Part shown: positions 16,577-25,504 of the stretch, piece by piece
How the letters are laid out: every line of letters begins with the position of its first letter
How positions within the stretch are numbered: the stretch's first letter is position 1
NCBI RefSeq assembly: GCF_900101265.1
Contig: NZ_FMZS01000001.1
Coordinates: forward strand, 682,001-746,000
Direction of reading: 5' to 3'
Length of the DNA stretch: 64,000 bases
Source: Massilia sp. PDC64
Lineage (GTDB): Bacteria > Pseudomonadota > Gammaproteobacteria > Burkholderiales > Burkholderiaceae_D
The notes under the pieces: model-generated
The model's input: the letters and a program-made list of their open reading frames with translations, nothing else
Told to the model about the DNA's origin: nothing
The model's database searches: none
Program-made: the position numbers and the translations under genes

Positions 16577-17848
16577 ATGAAAATCCTGGTAGTCGGCTCT
16601 GGCGGCCGTGAACATGCCCTGGCCTGGAAACTGGCCCAATCCGATCGCGTCCAGATGGTCTACGTCGCACCGGGCAATGGTGGAACCGCGCGCGATGCGC
16701 GCCTGGTCAACATCGACATCACCGATCCGGCCGCGCTGGCCGACTTCGTCGTCGCGGAACACGTGAACCTGACGCTGGTCGGGCCGGAACAGCCGCTGGC
16801 GGCCGGCATCGTGAACCTGTTCCGCGCGCGCGGCCTGAAGGTCTTCGGCCCGACGAAGGAAGCGGCCCAGCTGGAAAGCTCGAAGGACTTCGCCAAGGCC
16901 TTCATGCACCGCCACGGCATCCCGACGGCGCAGTACCAGACGTTCACCGACGTCGCCCAGGCCCACGCCTACATCGACGCCCAGGGCGCGCCGATCGTCA
17001 TCAAGGCCGACGGCCTCGCCGCCGGCAAGGGCGTCGTCGTCGCGATGACGCTGGAAGAAGCGCACCAGGCGGCCGACGACATGTTGTCGGGCAATCGCTT
17101 CGGCGACGCCGGCGCGCGCATCGTCATCGAGGAATTCCTGGCCGGCGAGGAAGCGAGCTTCATCGTCATGTGCGACGGCAAGAACGTCGTCGCGCTGGCC
17201 ACGTCGCAGGACCACAAGCGCCTGAAGGACCACGACCAGGGCCCGAACACGGGCGGCATGGGCGCGTACTCGCCGGCGCCGGTCGTCACGCCGTCGATCC
17301 ACGCGCGCGTGATGCGCGAGATCATCAACCCGACCATCCAGGGCATGGCCAAGGACGGCATCCCGTACAGCGGCTTCCTGTACGCGGGCCTGATGATCGA
17401 CGCGGCCGGTGTGCCGAAGGTCATCGAATTCAACTGCCGCATGGGCGACCCGGAAACGCAGCCGATCATGACGCGCCTGAAGAGCGACTTCGTGACGGTG
17501 CTGGAACATGCGTGCAACGGCACCCTGGACAAGGTGGAGCTGGAATGGGACCGCCGCACCGCGGTGGGCGTCGTGATGGCGGCGGCCGGTTATCCGGACG
17601 CCCCGGCCAAGGGCGACATCATCGACGGCATCCCGGCCGAGACCCCGGAATGCGTCACCTTCCACGCCGGCACGCAACTGGTCGGCGGCACGCTGCAGAC
17701 GTCGGGCGGCCGCGTGCTGTGCGTCGTCGGCCTGGGCGACAGCGTCAAGATGGCGCAGAAACAGGCGTACGAAACCGTCGAGAAGATCCACTTCAATGGC
17801 GCCCAGTACCGGCGCGACATCGGCTGGCGCGGCATCAAGCAGGCGTGA
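16577..17848 (+). CDS. purD: Phosphoribosylamine--glycine ligase (GAR synthetase)
   Basis: A 423-residue enzyme of de novo purine synthesis that joins glycine to 5-phosphoribosylamine using ATP. The N-terminal MKILVVGSGGREHALAWKL and the ATP-grasp blocks (IKADGLAAGKGVVVA; DHKRLKDHDQGPNTGGMGA) are diagnostic, as is FNCRMGDPETQ carrying metal ligands. The start was set at this block; the nine residues before it in frame are not conserved in the family. In related genomes hemF follows directly; here a carbohydrate-degrading insert and a strong terminator intervene. Confidence 0.97.
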   Translation: MKILVVGSGGREHALAWKLAQSDRVQMVYVAPGNGGTARDARLVNIDITDPAALADFVVAEHVNLTLVGPEQPLAAGIVNLFRARGLKVFGPTKEAAQLESSKDFAKAFMHRHGIPTAQYQTFTDVAQAHAYIDAQGAPIVIKADGLAAGKGVVVAMTLEEAHQAADDMLSGNRFGDAGARIVIEEFLAGEEASFIVMCDGKNVVALATSQDHKRLKDHDQGPNTGGMGAYSPAPVVTPSIHARVMREIINPTIQGMAKDGIPYSGFLYAGLMIDAAGVPKVIEFNCRMGDPETQPIMTRLKSDFVTVLEHACNGTLDKVELEWDRRTAVGVVMAAAGYPDAPAKGDIIDGIPAETPECVTFHAGTQLVGGTLQTSGGRVLCVVGLGDSVKMAQKQAYETVEKIHFNGAQYRRDIGWRGIKQA

Positions 17849-17866
17849 CGTAGCGACGCCACATCG

Positions 17867-17905
17867 AAAAACGGAACACGGTGACCACCCTGTTCTGTTT
17901 TTTTT
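17867..17905 (+). terminator. Intrinsic terminator of yebC-purD
   Basis: ACGGAACA and TGTTCTGT pair, with an inner GGT/ACC pairing, and are followed by a run of eight or nine T. It ends 68 bases before the fucosidase start and separates that gene from the purine operon. Confidence 0.85.
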
Positions 17906-17973
17906 CGATTGATTTGTATTAAATATATAGAATACAATTGGCCGGATCCGATATTGCGAACGGAGCCTTGACC

Positions 17974-19713
17974 TTGAAGACAATGACCCTGGCGGTGGCC
18001 TGCGCGCTGCTCGCCACCCTCCCCGCGCACGCCGCCCTGCCGGAGCTCGGCCCGATGCCGGCCCTGCCCGCCAGGCTGGCGCCCGACAGCGTCGCGCCGG
18101 GCGACGCGCAATCCGCGCCCGTCGTGCACCTGGACTTGCCGATCACGGCCGGCCCGTTCAAGCCGACGTGGGAATCGATCGCGCAGCAGTATCCGGGCAC
18201 GCCCGCGTGGCTGCGCGAGGCCAAGTTCGGCATCTGGGTCCACTTCGGTCCGCAGGCGGCCGGCATGAGCGGCGACTGGTACGCGCGCCGGATGTACGTG
18301 CCGGGCACGACGGCCTACGCCAACCATCTCAAGACGTACGGTCACCCGTCGCAGGCCGGCTACAAGGAGCTGTTGCGGGACTGGAACCCGCGCAAGCTCG
18401 ACCCGGCGGCATTGACGGCGTTGTACAAGGAGGCCGGCGCGCGCTTCCTCCTCATCCAGGGCGTGCACCACGACAATTTCGATTTATGGGATTCCCGTTA
18501 CCAGCCGTGGAATTCGAAGCGCCTTGGCCCGAAGCGCGACCTGCTCGGCGAGTGGGCCGCCGCCGCGAAGGCGGCCGGCCTGCGCTATGGCGTCGCGTTT
18601 CACCATGAATACACGTGGTGGTGGTGGCAGACCGCCTTCGGCAGCGATCCGACGGGTCCGTTCGCGGGCAAGCCGTACGACGGCGCCCTGACCCTGGCCG
18701 ACGGCAAGGGCAAGTGGTGGGAGGGGCTCGACCCGCGCCTGCTCTATGGTCCGGACCTGCGCGAATACAAGGGCGTGACGGCCGCCGCGCACACGGACTG
18801 GAATCCGCCGCCCGCGGGCATCTTCAGCCGCCACACGGCGTACGCCGAGTGGTACGCGAAACGCTGGGCGCTGCGCATGATGGACGTCGTCGAAAAATAC
18901 GACCCGGACTTCATCTATACCGACGGCACCAGCGACCAGCCGTTCAGCGGCAACGGGACCGGAACGGGGATGAAATCCGATGCGATCCAGCTCGTGATGG
19001 CGGATTTCTACAACCGTTCGCTGAAGAACCGCGGCAAGGTCGACACGTTCGCCGTCGTCAAATTCCATCCGAAATTCAACGGCACCGTCAGCACGGAAGA
19101 AGGCTCGATCCCGACCGGCATCCGGAACGACGAAGCGTGGATCGCGGAGACACCGGTGGGCGACTGGTACTATGCCCCCTGGTTCACGTACGACTCGGGC
19201 GGCATGATCCGCTACCTGCTCGAGGAAGTGGCACGCGACGGCAACGTGGCGATCTGCATCTCGCCGCTGCCGGACGGATCGCTGGACGAGGGCAGCATCC
19301 GCATGCTGAAGGAAGTCGGCGCATGGATGCGTGTGAACGGGCAAGGCATCTATGGCAGCAAGGCCTGGGTGCGGCCGGGCGAAGGCGAGGACGGCGCGCT
19401 GTGCACCCTCCCCGCCGGCAAGCTGGGCAAGGAGCAGGCCGAGTTCAAGTTCGGCCCGCACGATTTCCGCTTCACGGTCGGCCGCGACGGTTCGCTGTAC
19501 GCGTTCACCATGATGGTCCCCAGGCCCGGCACGACGCTGAAGATCCGCTCGCTCGGATCCGGCGCGAACCTGCTGGGCAAACCGGTCACCTCGGTGTCGC
19601 TGCTCGGCCACGAAGGCAAGCCGCTCAGCTGGCGCCAGGAAGCGGACGGCCTGGTCATCGTGTGCCCGCCCGAGATGCCGTTTGCCACGGCCGTCGCGTT
19701 CAATATTCGCTAA
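17974..19713 (+). CDS. Secreted alpha-L-fucosidase, GH29 family
   Basis: About 579 residues. I chose the TTG start because GGAG lies eight bases upstream and it gives a clean signal peptide (MKTMTLAVACALLATLPAHA, cut after AHA). The GH29 pattern is clear: AKFGIWVHFGPQ at 83-94, DWYARRMY at 101-108, a substrate-pocket HH at 165-166, GPKRDLLGEW at 185-194 and a catalytic-site block YDPDFIYTDG ending near 318, where D317 is the likely nucleophile. The C-terminal 170 residues look like a beta-rich accessory domain. It should remove terminal alpha-L-fucose from glycans outside the cytoplasm. An ATG three codons later would shorten the signal peptide. The GH74 gene nearby suggests fucosylated xyloglucan as a substrate. 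Confidence 0.88.
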   Translation: MKTMTLAVACALLATLPAHAALPELGPMPALPARLAPDSVAPGDAQSAPVVHLDLPITAGPFKPTWESIAQQYPGTPAWLREAKFGIWVHFGPQAAGMSGDWYARRMYVPGTTAYANHLKTYGHPSQAGYKELLRDWNPRKLDPAALTALYKEAGARFLLIQGVHHDNFDLWDSRYQPWNSKRLGPKRDLLGEWAAAAKAAGLRYGVAFHHEYTWWWWQTAFGSDPTGPFAGKPYDGALTLADGKGKWWEGLDPRLLYGPDLREYKGVTAAAHTDWNPPPAGIFSRHTAYAEWYAKRWALRMMDVVEKYDPDFIYTDGTSDQPFSGNGTGTGMKSDAIQLVMADFYNRSLKNRGKVDTFAVVKFHPKFNGTVSTEEGSIPTGIRNDEAWIAETPVGDWYYAPWFTYDSGGMIRYLLEEVARDGNVAICISPLPDGSLDEGSIRMLKEVGAWMRVNGQGIYGSKAWVRPGEGEDGALCTLPAGKLGKEQAEFKFGPHDFRFTVGRDGSLYAFTMMVPRPGTTLKIRSLGSGANLLGKPVTSVSLLGHEGKPLSWRQEADGLVIVCPPEMPFATAVAFNIR

Positions 19714-19719
19714 TCGATG

Positions 19720-19746
19720 AAAAAACGGAGGCACGCGGCCTCCGTT
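19720..19746 (-). terminator. Terminator of the PEP-CTERM gene
   Basis: AACGGAGGC and GCCTCCGTT flank a five-base loop. On the minus strand it is followed by TTTTT. It lies 20 bases past the stop of the PEP-CTERM gene and just after the fucosidase stop, so it mainly serves the minus strand. Confidence 0.8.
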
Positions 19747-19765
19747 GTCTGGTGCAGGTGATCAA

Positions 19766-20350
19766 TCAGCGGCGGCGACGCGCCACGCCGCCCGCCGCCA
19801 GTCCTCCCAGCATCAGCGCCAGCGTCCCCGGCAGCGGCACGGCACCGCTCGGTGCGGCCGCTTCGACGTCGACGTTGTCGATCTGGTTGAAGTAGCCCGA
19901 GCCGATGCGCAGTTCCGTGATGCCGGTGAGGACAGTGCTCCACGTACCCGAATCCGAGATCGAACCGACCGACACGCCGTCGGCCGACACGTCGCTCCAG
20001 TCCATGAAGTAGTCGAAGCTCTTCAGGTTAAACTTGCCGCCGCCCACGCGGGTCAGCGTGACGAACGTGTCCCAGCCGTTTTCCATGCCATCGTGCCAGT
20101 TGTAGGTCGACGGTTCGAACGTGCCGTCACCGATATGGGCCGCGCCCGCGTCGGCGCCCGGGGCGTTCAGCGTGACCTGGAAGCCCGACTCCACATAGGT
20201 CAGGTTCAGGCCGTTGTAGGTCATGCCGCCGGCCAGCGGTTCGCCGTCGCCGTACATCGAATTGGTCAGGCCGTCGAAGCTCAGGACGGTGGCGCCGGCG
20301 CTGCCTGCTGCCAGGAAGGCGACGGCGGCGAGAATGGATTTGAATTTCAT
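19766..20350 (-). CDS. PEP-CTERM sorting domain protein
   Basis: A 194-residue exported protein. The N-terminus MKFKSILAAVAFLAAGSAGA is a signal peptide. The C-terminus has the three-part sorting signal: a proline motif (VPLPG), a hydrophobic helix (TLALMLGGLAAGGVA) and a basic tail RRRR. Such proteins are handled by exosortase EpsH/XrtA-type enzymes and associate with the surface or exopolysaccharide. The body is beta-rich with GGGKFNLKSFDYFMDWSD, similar in style to many PEP-CTERM proteins of about 200 residues that have no known enzyme activity. The proline motif is PLP rather than PEP. Exosortase must be encoded elsewhere. Confidence 0.9.
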   Translation of the reverse strand: MKFKSILAAVAFLAAGSAGATVLSFDGLTNSMYGDGEPLAGGMTYNGLNLTYVESGFQVTLNAPGADAGAAHIGDGTFEPSTYNWHDGMENGWDTFVTLTRVGGGKFNLKSFDYFMDWSDVSADGVSVGSISDSGTWSTVLTGITELRIGSGYFNQIDNVDVEAAAPSGAVPLPGTLALMLGGLAAGGVARRRR

Positions 20351-20408
20351 GAAAGTCTCCGAAAAAAATCGATACCGCCGGCGCCGTGCGGCGCCGGCGT
20401 TGCCGTCG

Positions 20409-22775
20409 TCAGTAGCTGAAGATCACGCCACGGCCGTTGCCGCTGGCGAATACGCGTCCAGGCATGACCTGGTCGGCCGCCAGGTTGCCGATGCCGGCGT
20501 ACTGGTGGTTGTCGTCGTTGATCCGGCGCCAGGTCTTGCCACCGTCGTCCGAGCGGTACACGCCCCACACGTTGTTGACGATGCCGACGATGTAGATCGA
20601 GGACGAGTACGTCGCGCCCGACACCGCCTTGCCCAGCGCGATCGAGGTCGCGCCATACACCTGCGGGTAGCTCCACGTCTCGTTGGTGCCCCAGTCCGGT
20701 GCCGTCACGTTCAGCTTCGTCCAGGTCACGCCCGAATCGGTCGAGTGCAGGATGCTGAAACCGTCGACCACCCAGATGTCGCCTTCGGCGTTCGGATTGA
20801 CGGCGATCGACGAGTCGTTGAAGCTCGCCACGCGCGCGCCCGCGGCCACGAACGTCGTGCTTTCGGTGAAGGTGTGGCCACCGTCCGTCGAGTACCAGAA
20901 GTGCGCGGTATCCGACCACTGGTTCCACCAGGCGCCGCCGGAGTTGAAGGCGTAGACCTTGTTCGGGTTCTTGCGGTCGGCGACAACGCGGTAGGCGCGG
21001 CCGATGCCGACGCCAGGCAGGGCCGGCAGGTTCGTGTAGGTCCAGGTCGCGCCGTTGTCCGTCGTGTAGGCCGGACGTGCTCCCGCCGGTGCCCAGACGA
21101 TGTTGCCCGGCTTGGTGACGGCGATGGTCGCCTGGTCGCTGTTGAGGGCGCTCGCGTCCGGATGCTCGCTCGCGAACTTCGTCCAGGTCACGCCGGAGTC
21201 GGTCGAATAGATACCGTGGATGCCGGAGTTCGTATAGCCCGGGGTGCCGATCGCCGCGATATAGGCCGGATTCGACCACGCCGTGTCGATGCCGATGCCG
21301 TTGGCGAAGATACCGTGCGGCTCGCGCGTCGCTTTCTTGAGCAACTCGGTCTGCACGTGCACGCCGATGTCGCCCGAGGCATTGAGCAGCGTGTACGAGG
21401 CGCCACGGGGCGGGGTCATCAGGGCCAGCGTGGCGTTTTCCTCGATGCCGTTGATGGAGTCTTTCCAGGTCGGGGTAGCCGCCGACGCGTTGAACGTTTC
21501 CCAGATGCCGCCGCCGGTCACGTGCATGACGTGTTCCGGATTGTTCGGATCGATCTCGACGTCGTCGATCCAGCCGGAGAAATCCGTGCCGGACGGAGTG
21601 TGCGGGGTCGTCGACGCGATCTCGCGCCAGGTCAGGCCGGCGTCGTCGGACACTTGCACGATCGGCTGGCCCTGCCAGTTACCCCAGGAGTTCGTGACGC
21701 CCAGCGCGATGCGGGTGGTCGCGCCGCTGCCCGAGACGGACAGGCCGCCCATGCCGAAGTTCACCCATTGCTGCGTGTCGTAGCTCTTCAGCAGCGTCCA
21801 GTTCGTACCGTCGAACTTGTACAGGCGGGCCGGGCCGCCGGCGCCCGGGCCCATGTCCTTGGTGAACGCCACATAGATCATGCCGTCCTTGGCACGCACC
21901 ATGTGCGGAATGTAGTAGCCCGTGACCGGGGTCTCGATGCCGGTCCAGGTCGCGCCGCCGTCGGTCGACTTGTACAGGTTGAAGTTCATGCCGGCCGCGG
22001 CGGCGTAATCCGGGGCCACGGACGTGTAGATGGTCTGCGTGGCCGTGCCCGTGCCCGTGGTCGACGTGTCGAACAGCACGCCCTCGATGCCGCCCATGGT
22101 GCGGTTCGGCAGCGAACCGATCTTGTCGCCCGGGTACTGGAACGACGACAGCGACGTCACCTGGTTCCAGGTCTGGCCGTAGTCCTCGCTCTTCCACAGG
22201 CCCGACGTGCGCGTCGCGTAGTACAGGACCGACGACTTGTTCGGGTCGACCATCATGCGTTCGCCGATAGCGCGGCCCTGGTCGTTGGCGCCGACGCGGA
22301 ACGGCAGCTCGACGTGCGTCCAGCTGTCGCCGCGGTCGGTGGAGATATACAGGCGACCATTGCGGCCATCCCAACCGTACAAGCCCGTGCTCATGTAGAC
22401 GCGCTTGTCGTCGTTCGGGTCCAGGGCCATGCTTTCGCTGCCCATGTAGAAACCATCCCGGATGCCCAGGCTGTCCGTGAGCGCCACCCAGGTCGACGCC
22501 GTCGCGTCCCAGCGATAGACGCCGCCGATGTCCGTACGGGCGTACAGGACGTTCGGGCTCGTCGGGTGGAAGATCAGACCAGGCACGTAGCCGCCGCCGC
22601 CGTACTTCACGCTCTGCCAACGGGTACCCGTGGCCGCGACGTCGGCGCCGCCGCCGGACGCGCTGCCGATCATGGCGGCAAAAGAAGGCGATTGCGAGGA
22701 CGGGCTGCTACCGCCACCGCACGCTGCCACCAGGCCCGCCACGGCGCAGGCCAGCGCAAGGTATTGCTTCTTCAT
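20409..22775 (-). CDS. Lipoprotein xyloglucanase-like glycoside hydrolase, GH74 family
   Basis: A 788-residue lipoprotein: signal peptide with lipobox LVAAC, Cys at 19, followed by a Gly/Ser linker. The catalytic part begins near residue 50 and has the GH74 seven-bladed propeller signature, with YARTDIGGVYRWD at 78-90 carrying a catalytic-site Asp (D82). At least nine Asp-box (S-x-D-x-G-x-x-W) repeats are spread along it, for example STDRGDSWTHV, SEDYGQTWNQV and SDDGGKTWRRI. GH74 enzymes cut the glucan backbone of xyloglucan. GGAG is seven bases before the ATG; an in-frame extension of 16 residues upstream lacks one. It lies 58 bases upstream of the PEP-CTERM gene on the same strand. Confidence 0.9.
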   Translation of the reverse strand: MKKQYLALACAVAGLVAACGGGSSPSSQSPSFAAMIGSASGGGADVAATGTRWQSVKYGGGGYVPGLIFHPTSPNVLYARTDIGGVYRWDATASTWVALTDSLGIRDGFYMGSESMALDPNDDKRVYMSTGLYGWDGRNGRLYISTDRGDSWTHVELPFRVGANDQGRAIGERMMVDPNKSSVLYYATRTSGLWKSEDYGQTWNQVTSLSSFQYPGDKIGSLPNRTMGGIEGVLFDTSTTGTGTATQTIYTSVAPDYAAAAGMNFNLYKSTDGGATWTGIETPVTGYYIPHMVRAKDGMIYVAFTKDMGPGAGGPARLYKFDGTNWTLLKSYDTQQWVNFGMGGLSVSGSGATTRIALGVTNSWGNWQGQPIVQVSDDAGLTWREIASTTPHTPSGTDFSGWIDDVEIDPNNPEHVMHVTGGGIWETFNASAATPTWKDSINGIEENATLALMTPPRGASYTLLNASGDIGVHVQTELLKKATREPHGIFANGIGIDTAWSNPAYIAAIGTPGYTNSGIHGIYSTDSGVTWTKFASEHPDASALNSDQATIAVTKPGNIVWAPAGARPAYTTDNGATWTYTNLPALPGVGIGRAYRVVADRKNPNKVYAFNSGGAWWNQWSDTAHFWYSTDGGHTFTESTTFVAAGARVASFNDSSIAVNPNAEGDIWVVDGFSILHSTDSGVTWTKLNVTAPDWGTNETWSYPQVYGATSIALGKAVSGATYSSSIYIVGIVNNVWGVYRSDDGGKTWRRINDDNHQYAGIGNLAADQVMPGRVFASGNGRGVIFSY

Positions 22776-23232
22776 ACTTGGACTCCGAGAAAGTTGACCG
22801 TTGTTGCCGGTCGTTTGCTGCAATGCACCACCCCGTCGGACACGGCCGAAGACGGTCCGTCACGATCGAAATGATGGATGGGGAAATGAAGGTGGCGTTA
22901 CCGCCTGGGCGCGGACCGCGTCAAGATCGTCGCGGCCGATGAAGGGTCGTGTATTCCATGGCTATCTCCGTCGTTATCGTTTTATGCCGTTCCTGCGCCG
23001 GCCTATGCAGCTGGCGTGAAATCGGTTTCTTTCGACGTAGGCTATTCGTAATACGTATGCATTTCTTGCATTCGTAACCAGGAAAGCTAAAAAGTGCAGA
23101 AAATTGAAGAGATTTGCGCAGGATTTTTATTCGCGCCGGAGGGGGTGTTGGAAACGGTGTCGGCGGCTGCCTGTTACGATCCAGTTCATCAGTGTACAAT
23201 CCCCGTTCGCTTTTTTTCTCTCACATTTCCAC
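22776..23232. other. Intergenic region between GH74 lipoprotein and hemF
   Basis: 457 bases without a convincing gene. It must hold the promoters of the divergent GH74 and hemF genes. TACAAT at 23195-23200 is a possible -10 box for hemF, 33 bases before its start. A repeated ATTCGTAA occurs at 23044-23051 and 23070-23077, 26 bases apart, with TACGTA between; this could be an operator for the GH74 side. Short ORFs in the gap show no family features. Confidence 0.5.
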
Positions 23233-24144
23233 ATGGCTACAATTAATCCGGCCGCCGTCAAGGCCTGGCTGCTCGACCTGCAGGCGCGCATCGTACAAGC
23301 GCTGGAAGACGTCGACGGCAAGACCTTTTTGCGCGACACGTGGGAACGGGCCGAAGGTGGTGGCGGCGTATCGCGCCTCATCGAAGGCGGGAATGTGATC
23401 GAGCGCGGCGGCGTGAATTTCTCGCACGTGCGCGGCGCCAGCCTGCCCGCATCCGCAATGGCCGCGCGGCCGGAACTGGCGGGCCGGGCCTGGGAAGCGA
23501 TGGGCGTGTCGCTCGTGCTGCATCCGCACAATCCGTACGCACCCACCGTGCATATGAACGTGCGCTTTTTCGAAGCGACGGCCGAGGGCAAGGACCCGGT
23601 CTGGTGGTTCGGCGGCGGCATGGACCTGACGCCCTATTACGGCAACGAACAGGACGCGCGCCACTTCCACCAGATGTGCCACGACGCGCTGGCGCCGTTC
23701 GGCGACGACCTGCACCCGCGCTTCAAGCGCTGGTGCGACGATTATTTCTATATAAAACACCGCAAGGAAGCGCGCGGCGTCGGCGGCATCTTCTTCGACG
23801 ACTTCAATGAACTCGGGTTCGAGCAGTCGTACGCCATGGTACAGAGCGTCGGCAACGCCTTCCTCGACGCCTATTTGCCGATCCTGCAGCGCCGCAAGGA
23901 CCAGCCGTACGGCGAACGCGAACGCGATTTCCAGGCGTACCGGCGCGGCCGCTACGTGGAATTCAACCTCGTGTGGGACCGCGGCACGCTGTTCGGCCTG
24001 CAGTCCGGCGGCCGGACGGAAGCAATCCTGATGTCGATGCCGCCGATCGTCAAATGGCGCTACGACTGGCATCCGGAGCCGGGCAGCGCGGAAGACAAGC
24101 TGTACACCGACTTCCTGCCGCACCGGGATTGGCTCGCTCCGTGA
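23233..24144 (+). CDS. hemF: Oxygen-dependent coproporphyrinogen-III oxidase
   Basis: A 303-residue enzyme that converts coproporphyrinogen III to protoporphyrinogen IX with O2 in heme synthesis. Signature stretches are [41 protein letters not shown] and [16 protein letters not shown]. The length matches E. coli HemF (299). The start at MATINPAAV was chosen from family alignment memory; the 43 upstream in-frame residues are basic and unlike HemF. Its TGA overlaps the GTG start of nadD. Confidence 0.97.
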   Translation: MATINPAAVKAWLLDLQARIVQALEDVDGKTFLRDTWERAEGGGGVSRLIEGGNVIERGGVNFSHVRGASLPASAMAARPELAGRAWEAMGVSLVLHPHNPYAPTVHMNVRFFEATAEGKDPVWWFGGGMDLTPYYGNEQDARHFHQMCHDALAPFGDDLHPRFKRWCDDYFYIKHRKEARGVGGIFFDDFNELGFEQSYAMVQSVGNAFLDAYLPILQRRKDQPYGERERDFQAYRRGRYVEFNLVWDRGTLFGLQSGGRTEAILMSMPPIVKWRYDWHPEPGSAEDKLYTDFLPHRDWLAP

Positions 24145-24800
24145 CGAGATGTATCGCTCTGCTGGGCGGCAGCTTCGACCCGGTGCACCACGGCCACGTC
24201 GCGCTGGCCGAGTTGTTCGCGCGCCTGCTCCATCCGGACGAATTGCGCGTGCTGCCCGCCGGCCAGCCGTGGCAAAAGAAGAATGGCCTGGAAGCGGGCG
24301 ATGCCGACCGCGTCGCCATGCTGAAGCTGGCGTTCGCGGGCAGCAGCGCGCCGGTGACGATCGATACCCGCGAGATCGACCGCCACGGCGCCACGTACAC
24401 GGTCGAAACCCTGCGCGACCTGCGCGCCGGGCTCGGCGCGGACACGTCCATCGTGTTCGTGATGGGCGCGGACCAGTTGCAGAAGCTGGACACCTGGCGC
24501 GACTGGCGCGACCTGTTCGCGCTGGCCAATTTCGGCGTCGCCGCCCGTCCCGGCTACCGGCTCGACGATGCCGCGCTGCCGCCCGCCGTGGCAGCGGAAC
24601 TGGCGCAGCGACGCGCGTCGTTCGACGACGTGCGCGCCAGCCCGGCGGGCAAGGTCTGCCTGGCGCACACGCTCGCCATCGACATCTCGGCCACGCAGGT
24701 GCGTGCTGCCCTGCATGCCGAACCCCGTACTGACATAAGCGCGCTCGTTGCGCCGCAAGTGCTAGACTATATTCAACAACATAACTTGTACAAAAACTAA
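24141..24800 (+). CDS. nadD: Nicotinate-nucleotide adenylyltransferase
   Basis: A 219-residue enzyme that makes deaminated NAD from nicotinate mononucleotide and ATP. The nucleotidyltransferase motifs are [12 protein letters not shown] near the N-terminus and IDISATQVR near the C-terminus. The best start is a GTG inside the overlap GTGA with the hemF stop; there is no ATG close to the conserved core. It forms part of the run hemF-nadD-rsfS-rlmH-maf-rng, all within a few bases of one another. Confidence 0.95.
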   Translation: MTRCIALLGGSFDPVHHGHVALAELFARLLHPDELRVLPAGQPWQKKNGLEAGDADRVAMLKLAFAGSSAPVTIDTREIDRHGATYTVETLRDLRAGLGADTSIVFVMGADQLQKLDTWRDWRDLFALANFGVAARPGYRLDDAALPPAVAAELAQRRASFDDVRASPAGKVCLAHTLAIDISATQVRAALHAEPRTDISALVAPQVLDYIQQHNLYKN

Positions 24801-25498
24801 TGGATATCAAGAAACTGCAAACGCTCGTCGTCGACGCCCTCGAAGACGTCAAGGGCCAGGACATCGTTCTGTTCGACACGACGCACCTGACCAGCCTGTT
24901 CGACCGTATCGCGGTCGTGTCGGGCACGTCGAATCGCCAGACCAAGGCGCTGGCCGCCTCGGTGCGCGACAAGGTCAAGGAAGCAGGCGGCGACGTGGTC
25001 GGGCTGGAAGGCGAAGACACGGGCGAATGGGTCCTCGTCGACCTGGGCGACATGATCGTGCACATCATGCAGCCGGCCATCCGCCAGTATTACCGCCTGG
25101 AAGAAATCTGGGGCGAAAAGCCCGTGAAACTGGGCGCCGCCAAGCGCAAGTCGACGCTTGAGGGCCAGGAAGCGGCCGCGCCGAAAGGCAAGTCGAAGCA
25201 CCTCGCCGCCAACCAGGAGCAGGAAGAAGCCAAGCCGGTGCGCGAGCGCAAGCCGGCGGCGAAGAAGACTGCTGCCACTGCCGACGGTGAAGCCAAGCCG
25301 GCGCGCAAGCCCGCCGCGAAAAAAATCCCGACCGGCGCCACCGTGAAGGTCGCCGTGCCGAAGGCCGCCGCCGCCGAAGCGAAAGCTGCCAAGGCCGCCA
25401 AGGCTGCCGCTGCTCCGAAGCGCGCAACGAAAGCCGCTGCCGAAGGCGAAGCCCCGGCCAAGAAAGTCATCCGCCGCATCAAGAAGACCGAAGAATAA
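24800..25498 (+). CDS. rsfS: Ribosomal silencing factor RsfS with long Lys/Ala-rich C-terminal tail
   Basis: A 232-residue protein. Residues 1-110 are the RsfS/Iojap domain that binds ribosomal protein uL14 and blocks subunit joining in slow growth: it starts [22 protein letters not shown] and contains SNRQTKALA and DLGDMIVHIM. E. coli RsfS is about 105 residues. Here residues 113-232 are an added, very basic tail with repeated AAKK, KPAAKK and KAAKAAKAAAAPK blocks, like histone H1-type tails. The tail could add RNA or ribosome affinity; that is inference. The ATG shares one base with the nadD stop TAA. Confidence 0.93.
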   Translation: MDIKKLQTLVVDALEDVKGQDIVLFDTTHLTSLFDRIAVVSGTSNRQTKALAASVRDKVKEAGGDVVGLEGEDTGEWVLVDLGDMIVHIMQPAIRQYYRLEEIWGEKPVKLGAAKRKSTLEGQEAAAPKGKSKHLAANQEQEEAKPVRERKPAAKKTAATADGEAKPARKPAAKKIPTGATVKVAVPKAAAAEAKAAKAAKAAAAPKRATKAAAEGEAPAKKVIRRIKKTEE

Positions 25499-25504
25499 GC
25501 TGCG

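Noticed and set aside
20223..22874. An 883-codon open frame antisense to the GH74 gene
   Set aside because: The GH74 frame has a lipobox and nine Asp-boxes; the antisense frame has only a biased Arg/Val/His composition.
22921..23199. 92-codon minus-strand ORF between GH74 and hemF
   Set aside because: No Shine-Dalgarno, no recognisable domain, and it covers the probable hemF promoter.
25150..25490. Separate histone H1-like gene inside rsfS
   Set aside because: The basic repeats are in frame with the RsfS domain and no internal start has a ribosome-binding site; it is a tail, not a gene.
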